This document shows positions 42,990-50,968 of a DNA stretch of 64,000 bases, one piece after another. Source of the stretch: Streptomyces sp. SirexAA-E (lineage in GTDB: Bacteria; Actinomycetota; Actinomycetes; Streptomycetales; Streptomycetaceae). The first letter of the stretch is position 1. Each line of letters starts with the position of its first letter. A model generated the notes under the pieces. That model had not been told where the DNA came from. It was given only the letters and a program-made list of their open reading frames with translations, and did not search any database. A program made the translations under genes and the position numbers. Location of the stretch: assembly GCF_000177195.2 (NCBI RefSeq), contig NC_015953.1:1860001-1924000 (forward strand), read 5' to 3'.

Positions 42990-44057
42990 GTGCGATTTCC
43001 CCAGTACCCGGCTGTATCGGGGCGAAGAGCCGCACGGCCGCGCACCGCCCGACTCGGCGTCCTGGCCGGTGCGGTGGCGCTCGCGATGACCCTCGGCGGC
43101 TGCGGCGGCACGGACGCCCCGGCAGGCGGAACGTCGAAGGCGGCGAAGGCCGCCCCCGCGGCCGACCGCGTCGAACCGCTGGCCACGACACCGAAGCCGC
43201 AGCTGCCGGTCACGGTGGAGTCGGCCGACGGGACCGAGGTCACCGTCTCCTCGGCCGACCGGATCGTCCCGCTCACCGGCTCGCTGAGCGAGATCGTCTT
43301 CACCCTGGGGCTCGGCGAGCAGGTGGTGGCCCGTGACATCACCGCGACCTTCGAACAGGCCGAGAAGCTCCCGGTGGTGACCCGCGCGCACGACGTGTCG
43401 GCGGAGAGCGTGCTCTCGCTGAGACCGACGGTCGTCCTCGCGGACACCACGACCGGCCCCACCGAGGCCATCGGCCAGATACGGGACGCCGGTGTCCCGC
43501 TGGTCGTCGTCGAGCCCGCCAAGGAACTCGCCGACGTGGGCCGCCGGATCGACACGGTCGCCGCCGCGCTCGGCGTGACGCCGTCCGGGGACGAGCTGAA
43601 GGCGCGTACGGAGTCCCGGATCGAGGCCGTACGGAAGACGATCCCGGCCCGCGAGGAGGGGGTGGCGCCGCGCGTCGCCTTCCTGTACCTGCGCGGCTCG
43701 GCCTCCGTCTACCTGCTGGGCGGCCAGGAGTCCGGGGCGAGTTCTCTGCTGGAGGCGGCGGGCGCCGTCGACGCGGGCAAGGCCTCCGGTCTGAAGAAGG
43801 ACTTCACCGCCATCACGGCCGAGGCCCTGGCGAAGGCCGAACCGGACGCGATCCTCGTCATGACCAAGGGCCTCGACTCGGTCGGCGGCGTCGACGGGCT
43901 GGTGAAGATCCCCGGCATCGCCGAGACGCCCGCCGGGATGGACCGGCGGATCGTCTCCGTCGACGACGGGGTGCTGCTCAACTACGGGCCGCGCACCGAC
44001 CGGGTGCTGGCCGAACTGGTCGAGCAGCTCTACCCGGAAGGCGGCGCCGGCCGATGA
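42990..44057 (+). CDS. hmuT: Heme ABC transporter substrate-binding lipoprotein
   Basis: A 355-residue lipoprotein. The signal (LGVLAGAVALAMTLGGCGG) has a clear lipobox LGGC. A disordered stretch precedes the helical-backbone (BtuF/HmuT) fold, with IVPLTGSLSEIVFTLGLGEQ, SVLSLRPTVVLADTTTGP and GGQESGASSLLEAAGA, typical of heme-specific binders. It starts at GTG 42990 with AGGA about ten bases upstream. The stop overlaps the permease ATG (ATGA), so hmuTUV form one operon behind the iron box. Confidence 0.93.
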   Translation: MRFPQYPAVSGRRAARPRTARLGVLAGAVALAMTLGGCGGTDAPAGGTSKAAKAAPAADRVEPLATTPKPQLPVTVESADGTEVTVSSADRIVPLTGSLSEIVFTLGLGEQVVARDITATFEQAEKLPVVTRAHDVSAESVLSLRPTVVLADTTTGPTEAIGQIRDAGVPLVVVEPAKELADVGRRIDTVAAALGVTPSGDELKARTESRIEAVRKTIPAREEGVAPRVAFLYLRGSASVYLLGGQESGASSLLEAAGAVDAGKASGLKKDFTAITAEALAKAEPDAILVMTKGLDSVGGVDGLVKIPGIAETPAGMDRRIVSVDDGVLLNYGPRTDRVLAELVEQLYPEGGAGR

Positions 44058-45160
44058 CCGCCACCGCCTACGACGCCCCCGCCACCGAGGACGACGGCCC
44101 GGACCCCGGCGCCACGGACACCCGCAACCGCGTGCGGGGCAGGGCGTTCGTCCTCACCGCGGCACTGGCGGCGGCCCTGCTGGTCGGCTGCCTGCTCTCC
44201 GCCGGCCTCGGCGCGTACAGCATTCCGCTCGGGGACGTCCTCTCCTCCGTCCAGCACCGGATCGGCCTGGGCGGGCACGCCCTGGACCGGGTCGGCGAGA
44301 GCGTGCTGTGGAACGTACGCCTGCCCCGGGTCGTCCTCGCCCTGCTCGTCGGGGCCTCCCTGGGCTGCGCGGGGGCCCTGATGCAGGGCGTGTTCGGCAA
44401 CCCGCTGGCCGAGCCCGGCGTCATCGGGATCTCTTCGGGCGCGGCGGTCGGCGCGGTCGCCTCGATCGCGCTCGGGCTGAACTTCCTCGGCAACTGGACC
44501 ATCACCGTCTGCGCCTTCGCCGCGGGCCTCGCCACCGTCCTGCTGGTGTACACGCTGTCGCGGTCGGGCGGGCGCACCGAGGTGGTGACCCTGATCCTCA
44601 CGGGTATCGCCGTCAACGCCTTCGCGGGTGCGCTGATCGGCCTGTTCATCTTCTTCGCCGACAACGCGCAGATCACCCAGATCACCTTCTGGCAGCTCGG
44701 TTCGCTGGCACAGGCGACCTGGCCGAAGGTGCTCGCCGTGCTGCCGTGCGCGGTCCTCGGCCTGCTCGTCGCCCCCTTCTACGCGAGGAAGCTGGACCTG
44801 CTCGCCCTCGGTGAGCGCCCGGCCCGGCACCTGGGCGTGGACGTCGAGAGGCTGCGGATCGTGCTGGTCCTCGTCGTCGCCCTGCTGACCGCCGCGGCCG
44901 TCGCGGTCGCGGGCATCATCTCCTTCGTGGGGCTGCTCGTTCCCCACCTGCTGCGGATGGCCAACGGCCCCGGGCACCGCTTCCTCGTCCCGGGCAGCGC
45001 GCTCGGCGGGGCGCTGGTGCTGGTCGCGGGCGACCTCGCGGCCCGTACCGTCGCCGACCCCGCGGAGCTTCCGCTGGGTGTGCTGACCGCGCTCTTCGGC
45101 AGCCCGTTCTTCTTCTGGCTGCTGCGCCGGACCCGTCGTAAGCAAGGTGGTTGGGCGTGA
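44054..45160 (+). CDS. hmuU: Heme ABC transporter permease, FecCD type
   Basis: A 368-residue permease with about ten membrane segments. FecCD signatures are GASLGCAGALMQGVFGNPLA EPGVIGISSGAAVGAV and FVGLLVPHLLRMANGPGHRF. It forms a dimeric channel for heme received from HmuT. ATG 44054 overlaps the hmuT stop, and its own stop overlaps the GTG of hmuV. The cytoplasmic N-terminus of about 30 residues is acidic and variable. Confidence 0.94.
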   Translation: MTATAYDAPATEDDGPDPGATDTRNRVRGRAFVLTAALAAALLVGCLLSAGLGAYSIPLGDVLSSVQHRIGLGGHALDRVGESVLWNVRLPRVVLALLVGASLGCAGALMQGVFGNPLAEPGVIGISSGAAVGAVASIALGLNFLGNWTITVCAFAAGLATVLLVYTLSRSGGRTEVVTLILTGIAVNAFAGALIGLFIFFADNAQITQITFWQLGSLAQATWPKVLAVLPCAVLGLLVAPFYARKLDLLALGERPARHLGVDVERLRIVLVLVVALLTAAAVAVAGIISFVGLLVPHLLRMANGPGHRFLVPGSALGGALVLVAGDLAARTVADPAELPLGVLTALFGSPFFFWLLRRTRRKQGGWA

Positions 45161-45999
45161 AGGCGCTGAGAAGACTGTTCGCCGCGGGCACCGACCGGGA
45201 GCTGCCGGTCCCCGCCGCCCCCGGCACCCCGCTCGCCGAGGCGGCCGCCCTGTCCGTCCGGCTGGGCGGCCGGCAGGTGCTGGACGCCGTGGACCTGACC
45301 GCCCGCGCGGGCGAGGTGGTGGCTCTGGTCGGCCCGAACGGGGCGGGGAAGTCCACCCTGCTGGCGGCGCTGGCCGCCGATCTGCCCGCCGGGAGCGGCG
45401 AGATCCGTATCGGCGGCCGCCCGGCCGGTTCCTGGTCACCGCCCGAACTCGCCCTGCGCCGGGCCGTGCTGCCGCAGTCCGCCACGCTGTCCTTCCCCTT
45501 CCCGGTCGAGGACGTCGTGCGGATGGGCAGGGCGCCTTGGGCGGGGACGGCCGCGGAGGACGAGGACGACGCGGCCGTCGCCGCGGCGATGGAGGCGACG
45601 GAGGTCACCCGGTTCGCGGCCCGGCCGTTCTCCGCGCTGTCGGGCGGCGAGCGGGCCCGGGTCGCCCTGGCCCGGGTACTGGCCCAGCGCGCCCCGCTGC
45701 TCCTCCTGGACGAGCCGACCGCCGCCCTGGACCTGCGCCACCAGGAGCTGGTGCTGCGGATCTGCCGGGAGCGGGCCGCCGCCGGGGACGCCGTGGTCGT
45801 GGTCCTGCACGACCTGGGCCTCGCCGCGGCCTACGCGGACCGGGCGGTGGTCCTGCGGGACGGCCGGATCGCGGCGGCCGGACCGCCGGCCGAGGTGTTC
45901 ACGGGTGCGCTGCTGGGCGAGGTCTACCGCCAGCCGGTGGAGGTGTTCCCGCACCCGAGGACCGGGGTCCCGCTCGTCGTACCGGAGCGGAAGCGCTGA
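45157..45999 (+). CDS. hmuV: Heme ABC transporter ATP-binding protein
   Basis: A 280-residue ATPase with Walker A ALVGPNGAGKSTLLAALAAD, Q-loop VLPQSATLSFPFPVEDVVRM, signature FSALSGGERARVALARVLAQ, Walker B LLLLDEPTAALDLRHQ and the switch His in VVVLHDLGLAAAYAD. The VEDVVRMGR segment is usual for heme importers. GTG 45157 overlaps the permease stop (GTGA) with AAGGTGG upstream; TTG 45151 is less likely. It completes the iron-regulated importer. Confidence 0.94.
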   Translation: MKALRRLFAAGTDRELPVPAAPGTPLAEAAALSVRLGGRQVLDAVDLTARAGEVVALVGPNGAGKSTLLAALAADLPAGSGEIRIGGRPAGSWSPPELALRRAVLPQSATLSFPFPVEDVVRMGRAPWAGTAAEDEDDAAVAAAMEATEVTRFAARPFSALSGGERARVALARVLAQRAPLLLLDEPTAALDLRHQELVLRICRERAAAGDAVVVVLHDLGLAAAYADRAVVLRDGRIAAAGPPAEVFTGALLGEVYRQPVEVFPHPRTGVPLVVPERKR

Positions 46000-46137
46000 C
46001 CGTACGGGGGCAACGGCCGTGTCCCGGGTCACGGTTGGGGGCCGTATCCCTCGTCCCCGCGCTCACGCCGCCCGTTGCCCCGGTAGGGTTCAGGCGGTCA
46101 GTGCGGACGACGGATCAGAAGGCGCAGAAGGCAACGG

Positions 46138-47133
46138 ATGAGAAGGCTGGGGCGACTGACGGCGGGGCTCGCTGCGGTGACGGCGCTGAGCATGGGCGCG
46201 AGCGGCTGCGTGACGGTCCACGGTGAGCTGGAAGTACTGCCGGGAGCGACGGAGTCCGAGGCCGCGCGGGCCCTGGAGGACTTCACCGCCGCCTACAACG
46301 CGGCGGACAAGGCGTACGATCCGGCGCTGGACGCGGACCGGGTGACCGGTTCGCTCGGCGCGATCAACCAGGCCGGGCTGAAGGCGCGCCGGAAGACCGG
46401 TCCGGGCGGCAACGCGGCACACAAGCCGCTCGAACTGACCGACGCCGACTTCGTCATCCCGAAGAAGGTGGGCTGGCCGCGCTGGTTCCTCGCGGACACC
46501 GACTCCAACCGGGACGAGGACGGCGGGAAACTGGACACCCGCTGGCTGCTGGTCTTCGTGCGCACCGGTCCCGACGCGCCCTGGAAGGCGGCTTATCTGG
46601 CGGCCGTCGCGCCGTCCAGGGTGCCCGAGTTCCGCAAGGACGCCGACGGCTGGGCCGAGCCCGTCCCCTCCGCCGAGACGGACGAGGTCCTGGCCACGGC
46701 ACCGGCGGAGCTGAGCAGGACGTACACGGCGTACCTGGAGAAGGGCGCCCCGGACGTCTTCGCCCCGGGGGCGACGACCTCGGGCTGGCGGGACGCCCGG
46801 AAGAACGTCCGCAGGGCGGGCTTCTCCTACCAGTACATCGACCAGCCGCTGGACGAAGGGGCCTTCGCCCCGCTGGGGCTGAGGACGAAGGACGGCGGGG
46901 CGCTGGTCTTCTTCAGCAGCAGGCACTTCGAGCGCCAGACGGCGGCCGAGGGGCTGCGCCCGACGGTCACCCCGGACGTCCGGGCGCTGCTGACCGGCGA
47001 GGTGAAGAGCACCCTCACCAAGGAGCGGGTCTCCAGCCAGCTGGTCCACGTCCCCGAGCGCGGCGACGGGGACGCCGGCAAGGTGAGCGTGCTGAACAGG
47101 CTGCCGGGCCTGGTCGCGGCCGAGGGTTCCTGA
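46138..47133 (+). CDS. Lipoprotein of unknown function (DUF8094-like)
   Basis: A 331-residue lipoprotein. The signal peptide LTAGLAAVTALSMGASGC ends in a lipobox (GASGC). The mature part starts with LEDFTAAYNAADKAYDPALD and continues KPLELTDADFVIPKKVGWPR WFLADTD and WLLVFVRTGPDAPWKAAYLA, a layout I associate with the DUF8094 family of actinomycete surface lipoproteins. Role unknown. ATG 46138 follows GAAGG. It lies 138 bases behind hmuV without an iron box, so a link to heme uptake is not supported. Confidence 0.8.
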   Translation: MRRLGRLTAGLAAVTALSMGASGCVTVHGELEVLPGATESEAARALEDFTAAYNAADKAYDPALDADRVTGSLGAINQAGLKARRKTGPGGNAAHKPLELTDADFVIPKKVGWPRWFLADTDSNRDEDGGKLDTRWLLVFVRTGPDAPWKAAYLAAVAPSRVPEFRKDADGWAEPVPSAETDEVLATAPAELSRTYTAYLEKGAPDVFAPGATTSGWRDARKNVRRAGFSYQYIDQPLDEGAFAPLGLRTKDGGALVFFSSRHFERQTAAEGLRPTVTPDVRALLTGEVKSTLTKERVSSQLVHVPERGDGDAGKVSVLNRLPGLVAAEGS

Positions 47134-47180
47134 CCCGGCCGGCCGGTACACCCGCGGCCGGTGGTCCGCCGGGCGGGGTC

Positions 47181-47918
47181 TCAGCGCCCGAGGGGCCAGG
47201 CCACCGCGCCGTGGTCGAGGCCGCTCTCGGCGGCGGCGTACCGGGCGCAGGCGTCGGTGAGCGTCTCGAGCAGGGTCAGCGGGTCGGGCAGCGGGTGCTC
47301 CGGGCCGCGGATCCAGTGCACGTCCAGCTCACCGGGGAGCCGTGCGGGCGGCAGGAGCACATAGCTGCCGCGGCAGTGCCAGCGCAGACCCGGATGCTCG
47401 TCCATGGTCTCGGGATGGCAGTCCAGCTCGCACGGCCACCACTCGTCCTCGTCCTCGGGGGTGCCGCGGGTGGCGGTGAAGAACAGCAGCCGGTCGTCGC
47501 CGGACTGTGCCACCGGCCCGACGTCGATGCCCGCGGCGGTCAGCCGGTCCAGGGCGTCGCGGCCCGCGGGCAGCGGGACGTCCAGCACGTCGTGGACCAT
47601 GCCGGTGGCGGTGATGAAGTTGGCCAGCGGCTGGCCGGCGGCCCAGCGCTCGATCTGGGCACGGTCGGTGGTGGACTGCGTCTGCCAGGCGAACGAGACG
47701 GGGTGCCGGGCGGGAGTGGGACAGCCGATGCGTTCGCACGAACATCGGTAGCCGACCGGGTGGGCGGCGGGTGAGATCGGCATCCCTGCCTCGGCGACGG
47801 CCAGGAGCAGCGCCGACCGGGCCGCGTCGTCGGCCTCCGGCTGTGGTTTGGGCCGTCGGCGCAGCCACTGGGAAATCCTGCTCTCTGTGCCGCGATAGCG
47901 GCCGGAATCGGCGCCCAT
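47181..47918 (-). CDS. Prim-pol family protein, probably non-catalytic
   Basis: A 245-residue protein with the N-terminal pattern of stand-alone bifunctional DNA primase/polymerase proteins of Streptomyces. After helices with ALLLAVAEAGMPISPAAHPV it has a Cys cluster (CSCERIGCPTPARHP) and WQTQSTTDRAQIERWAAGQP LANF. The first acidic strand of the archaeo-eukaryotic primase fold would be hDxD; here it reads DVLDVPLPAG with Pro in place of the second Asp. The usual catalytic Ser-x-His region reads SGDDRLLFF. It therefore looks unable to polymerise. Role unknown. Confidence 0.7.
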   Translation of the reverse strand: MGADSGRYRGTESRISQWLRRRPKPQPEADDAARSALLLAVAEAGMPISPAAHPVGYRCSCERIGCPTPARHPVSFAWQTQSTTDRAQIERWAAGQPLANFITATGMVHDVLDVPLPAGRDALDRLTAAGIDVGPVAQSGDDRLLFFTATRGTPEDEDEWWPCELDCHPETMDEHPGLRWHCRGSYVLLPPARLPGELDVHWIRGPEHPLPDPLTLLETLTDACARYAAAESGLDHGAVAWPLGR

Positions 47919-48072
47919 CTATCCCCTCACCTCAGCGGTTACCTCTCCATGGTCCCACCATCCTGCGCCTCGGGTGGCCCAAGTTCCCAAGTGGGGTGTT
48001 CGGGCCGCTCTGGGAGGCTGAGTACTTTCGTCCTGAATGACAGGAAATAGTGGGTCGTGGTGAGGGCCCGGG

Positions 48073-48723
48073 TCAGGGCCTGGGCGACAGGCCGCGCAGG
48101 GCGTAGTCGACGATCTCGTCCGCGTAGGCGTGGGTCAGCGGGAGGGTCCGCAGCAGCCACCGGTGGGTCAGCGGGGCGATCAGGAGCTCCAGCGCGGTGC
48201 GCGGGTCGATGTCCGCGCGCACCTCGCCGGCGTCCTGCGCGGCGCGCAGTCGTGTGACATACAGCTGAATCTGCGGGTCGAGCAGTCTTTCGACGAATTG
48301 CGCCCCGAGGGCCGGGTCGACGATGCCCTCCGCGGTCAGCGCCCGGGTCGGTGCGGCGGCGGCCGGGTCGTTCAGCTCGTCGACGGTGGCCCGCAGGACG
48401 AGCTTGAGGTCGGCCGCCAGGTCACCGGTGTCCGGGATGCCGGTTCCGGCCGCGTCCGTCGCGCCCGCCCCCGCCGCCTCCCCTCCTGCCGCCTCCGCCG
48501 ACTGCCGGGCGGCGAGATCGAGGAACGCCTCCATCAGCACGGCGGCCTTCGACGGCCACCAGCGGTAGATCGTCTGCTTGCCGACCCCGGCACGGGCGGC
48601 GATACCCTCGATCGTCGTCTTGGCGTAGCCCGTCTCGCCGACCAGGGCGAGCGCCGCGTCGTAGATGGCGCGGCGGGAACGGTCGCTCCGGCGGGTGGAG
48701 TCGGGGGCCTTGGGGGGTGCCAT
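48073..48723 (-). CDS. TetR-family regulator, divergent to dimethylargininase
   Basis: A 216-residue repressor. The helix-turn-helix is TTIEGIAARAGVGKQTIYRW WPSKAAVLMEAF, and a C-terminal ligand domain (LTHRWLLRTLPLTHAYADEI) follows. An Ala/Gly-rich insert near residue 80 separates the two. It starts MAPPKAPDS at ATG 48723. A palindrome CGATACGTATCG lies 25 bases upstream in the gap shared with ddaH, so it probably controls itself and perhaps ddaH. Confidence 0.88.
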   Translation of the reverse strand: MAPPKAPDSTRRSDRSRRAIYDAALALVGETGYAKTTIEGIAARAGVGKQTIYRWWPSKAAVLMEAFLDLAARQSAEAAGGEAAGAGATDAAGTGIPDTGDLAADLKLVLRATVDELNDPAAAAPTRALTAEGIVDPALGAQFVERLLDPQIQLYVTRLRAAQDAGEVRADIDPRTALELLIAPLTHRWLLRTLPLTHAYADEIVDYALRGLSPRP

Positions 48724-48747
48724 CCGCCCAATCTACAGGCGGCGGTC

Positions 48748-48759
48748 CGATACGTATCG
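48748..48759. promoter_or_regulatory. Palindromic TetR-type operator
   Basis: CGATACGTATCG is a perfect 12-base palindrome in the divergent gap between the TetR gene and ddaH. GATACGTATC cores are typical of TetR operators. Confidence 0.6.
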
Positions 48760-48928
48760 TCTTGCCCGTCGTCCCGCCAGGGCCTCTCCCCGGGGGCCGC
48801 GGCCCCCGGAACCACCCGTTCGGATCACTGTGCATCCGCCCCGCCCGGGCGCACCATGAACTCACGCACCCACCCCGTGCGCATCCCACCGTGCCGCAGC
48901 CGAGACTGCCGTCCGTGAGGAGCCTGCA

Positions 48929-49744
48929 TTGAACCGTGACGCCACCCCTCGTCGCTATCTGATGTGTGCCCCGGCCCACTTCGAGGTCACGTACTCCATC
49001 AACCCGTGGATGGATCCCTCGAAGCCCGTGGAGCTGCCCCTGGCGACCACCCAGTGGGAGGACCTGCGCGACCGCTACCGTTCGCTGGGCCACACCGTCG
49101 AGCTGCTCACCCCGCGCCCCGATCTGCCGGACATGGTCTTCGCCGCCAACGGGGCCACCGTGATCGACGGCCGTGTGCTCGGCGCCCTGTTCGCCTACCG
49201 GGAGCGGTACGCGGAGGCCGAGGCGCACCGGGACTGGTTCCGTGCCAACGGCTTCACCGACATCCGTGAACCGGACCACGTCAACGAGGGCGAGGGCGAC
49301 TTCGCCGTCACCGCCTCCTACCTCCTGGCCGGGCGCGGCTTCCGCTCCAGCCCGCTCTCCCACGCCGAGGCCCAGGAGTTCTTCGGGCGCCCGGTGATCG
49401 GGCTCGATCTCGTCGACCCGCGCTACTACCACCTGGACACGGCGCTGTGCGTCCTGGACGACGCGGCCGACGAGATCATGTACTACCCGGGGGCGTTCTC
49501 GCCGGGCAGCCGCGCCGTGCTGGCCCGGCTCTTCCCCGACGCGCTCGTCGCCCAGGAGGCCGACGCGGCGCTGCTGGGCCTGAACGCGGTCAGCGACGGG
49601 CGCCATGTGCTGCTCCCCCAGGCGGCGGTGGGCCTGTTCGACCCGTTGCGGGACCGGGGCTTCGAACCGGTCCCGATGGACCTGGGCGAGCTGCTCAAGG
49701 GCGGCGGCAGCGTGAAGTGCTGCACCCAGGAGCTTCGGGGCTAG
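48929..49744 (+). CDS. ddaH: Dimethylargininase (DDAH) / arginine deiminase-fold hydrolase
   Basis: A 271-residue amidinotransferase-superfamily enzyme that hydrolyses N-omega-methylarginines or a related guanidine. Visible motifs are the substrate loop DMVFAANGATVIDGRVLGAL, the catalytic His region NEGEGDFAVTASYLLAGRGF with RYYHLDTALCVLD, and the terminal nucleophile Cys in GGGSVKCCTQELRG. The start is TTG 48929 with GAGGAG six bases upstream; no ATG or GTG fits. The TAG stop lies in the first bases of the adjoining MITE. Confidence 0.9.
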   Translation: MNRDATPRRYLMCAPAHFEVTYSINPWMDPSKPVELPLATTQWEDLRDRYRSLGHTVELLTPRPDLPDMVFAANGATVIDGRVLGALFAYRERYAEAEAHRDWFRANGFTDIREPDHVNEGEGDFAVTASYLLAGRGFRSSPLSHAEAQEFFGRPVIGLDLVDPRYYHLDTALCVLDDAADEIMYYPGAFSPGSRAVLARLFPDALVAQEADAALLGLNAVSDGRHVLLPQAAVGLFDPLRDRGFEPVPMDLGELLKGGGSVKCCTQELRG

Positions 49745-49921
49745 GGCTTGTTTCGAAAGTAGCGCCGTCCGCCCGGAGGGCGGGTCCGACGGCGTCTGGT
49801 GCGTGCGATCGCAAGGCGGAGGGTCGCCCCGATACTGGATGTATCGGGGCGATACCGACAACGCAGCGAGCGTGCGTGCCAGGCGTCGCCGGACAGGCGG
49901 GACTTTCGAAACAAGCCCTAG
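49741..49921. mobile_element. MITE, 181 bp, near-palindromic, perfect 20-bp terminal inverted repeats
   Basis: CTAGGGCTTGTTTCGAAAGT (49741-49760) is repeated perfectly and inverted at 49902-49921. The inside is an imperfect palindrome, with a perfect central 12-bp stem (TCGCCCCGATAC 49824-49835, GTATCGGGGCGA 49841-49852) around TGGAT. No gene is inside. The outer CTAG suggests insertion at TA or CTAG, as for IS630/IS5-like transposases. The element fills the whole space between two convergent genes; their TAG stops at 49742-49744 (+) and 49918-49920 (-) lie within its ends. As RNA it would fold into a strong bidirectional terminator. Confidence 0.85.
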
Positions 49922-50913
49922 TCGTGCTCGGGCGGCGGCCAGGCGTCGCCCCACGCGGTGTCGCGGGCGGCGCGGTAGAGCTCACCGTGCCGCTTGGTGA
50001 CCGTGGTGCGCCGGAGCCCTTCGTCCCGTGTGCACAGTTCCAGCAGTACCTGGCCCTTGCGGAGCTGGGGCTTGCGGGTGACCCGGGCGCGTACCGGATC
50101 GGTGGGGAAGCGGGTCGCCACCACGTAGCTGAACTTCTCGTCCTCGTGGCTGAGCGAGCCGCCCTTGACGCGGCGGTGCAGGGACGAGCGGCTGACCCGC
50201 GCGGAGAAGTGGCACCAGTCCGTGCCCGGTTCGATGGGGCAGGCGGCGCTGTGCGGGCAGGGTGCGGCGACGCTCAGACCGGCGGCGATCAGCCGGTCGC
50301 GGGCCTCGATGACGCGGGCGTAGCCGTCGGGGGTGCCCGGCTCCACGATCACCACGGCCTGCGCGGCACCGGCGACCGCGTCGACCAGCGCGTCCCGGTC
50401 CTCGGGGGTGAGCTCCTTGAGGACGTAGCTGACGGTGGCCAGGTCCGTGGGGGCGAGCTCCAGCGCCCTGCCGATCCTGGCCCGCTGCCAGGTGGCGGTC
50501 CGCAGCCCCGGGACGCCGGAGGCCTCGGCCAGTTCGCGGCCGAGCGTCAGGGCGGGCTCGGCCCAGTCCAGGACCGTGGTCCGCGGTCCCTCCCAGGCAC
50601 CGGCGACCGCCCAGCTCGCGGCGCCGGTGCCGCCCCCGATGTCGGTGTGGGTGGCCGGCTCCCACTCCGGGGCCGCCTCGCGCAGCGCGTCCAGACCGGC
50701 CCGTACGGCCTCGAAGGTCGCGGGCATGCGGTACGCGGCGTACGCGGCGACGTCCGAGCGGTCCCGCAGGACCGGTGCGTCGGTGGGGGTGGTCCCGCGG
50801 TAGCTGGCGATCAGCCGGTCGACCGCCCGCGCGGCCTGGGTGGGCGGCAGCCCGTCGAGCAGCGCGGCCAGGGCGGTACGGAGGGCTTCCGCGGTGGGGA
50901 GGGTGGCGTTCAC
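49918..50913 (-). CDS. Rsm22-family methyltransferase-like protein
   Basis: A 331-residue protein of the small-ribosomal Rsm22 family, SAM-dependent methyltransferase-like proteins linked to ribosome assembly. The SAM motif is THTDIGGGTGAASWAVAGAW, followed by DLATVSYVLKELTPEDRDAL. The family metal cluster is CPHSAACPIEPGTDWCHFSA with SHEDEKFSYVV. GTG 50913 (VNATLPTAEALRTALAALLD) is chosen; upstream in-frame sequence is antisense low-complexity. The gene ends PPPEHD with a TAG supplied by the MITE's right end. Confidence 0.88.
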   Translation of the reverse strand: MNATLPTAEALRTALAALLDGLPPTQAARAVDRLIASYRGTTPTDAPVLRDRSDVAAYAAYRMPATFEAVRAGLDALREAAPEWEPATHTDIGGGTGAASWAVAGAWEGPRTTVLDWAEPALTLGRELAEASGVPGLRTATWQRARIGRALELAPTDLATVSYVLKELTPEDRDALVDAVAGAAQAVVIVEPGTPDGYARVIEARDRLIAAGLSVAAPCPHSAACPIEPGTDWCHFSARVSRSSLHRRVKGGSLSHEDEKFSYVVATRFPTDPVRARVTRKPQLRKGQVLLELCTRDEGLRRTTVTKRHGELYRAARDTAWGDAWPPPEHD

Positions 50914-50968
50914 CGAGGAAGTGTAGGTGTTCCGGGGCGGACCGGTGGTCTGGTCCGCCCCGCGCGGC

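Noticed and set aside
45151..45157. TTG 45151 as the hmuV start
   Set aside because: GTG 45157 overlaps the permease stop in the usual GTGA manner and has better ribosome-binding spacing.
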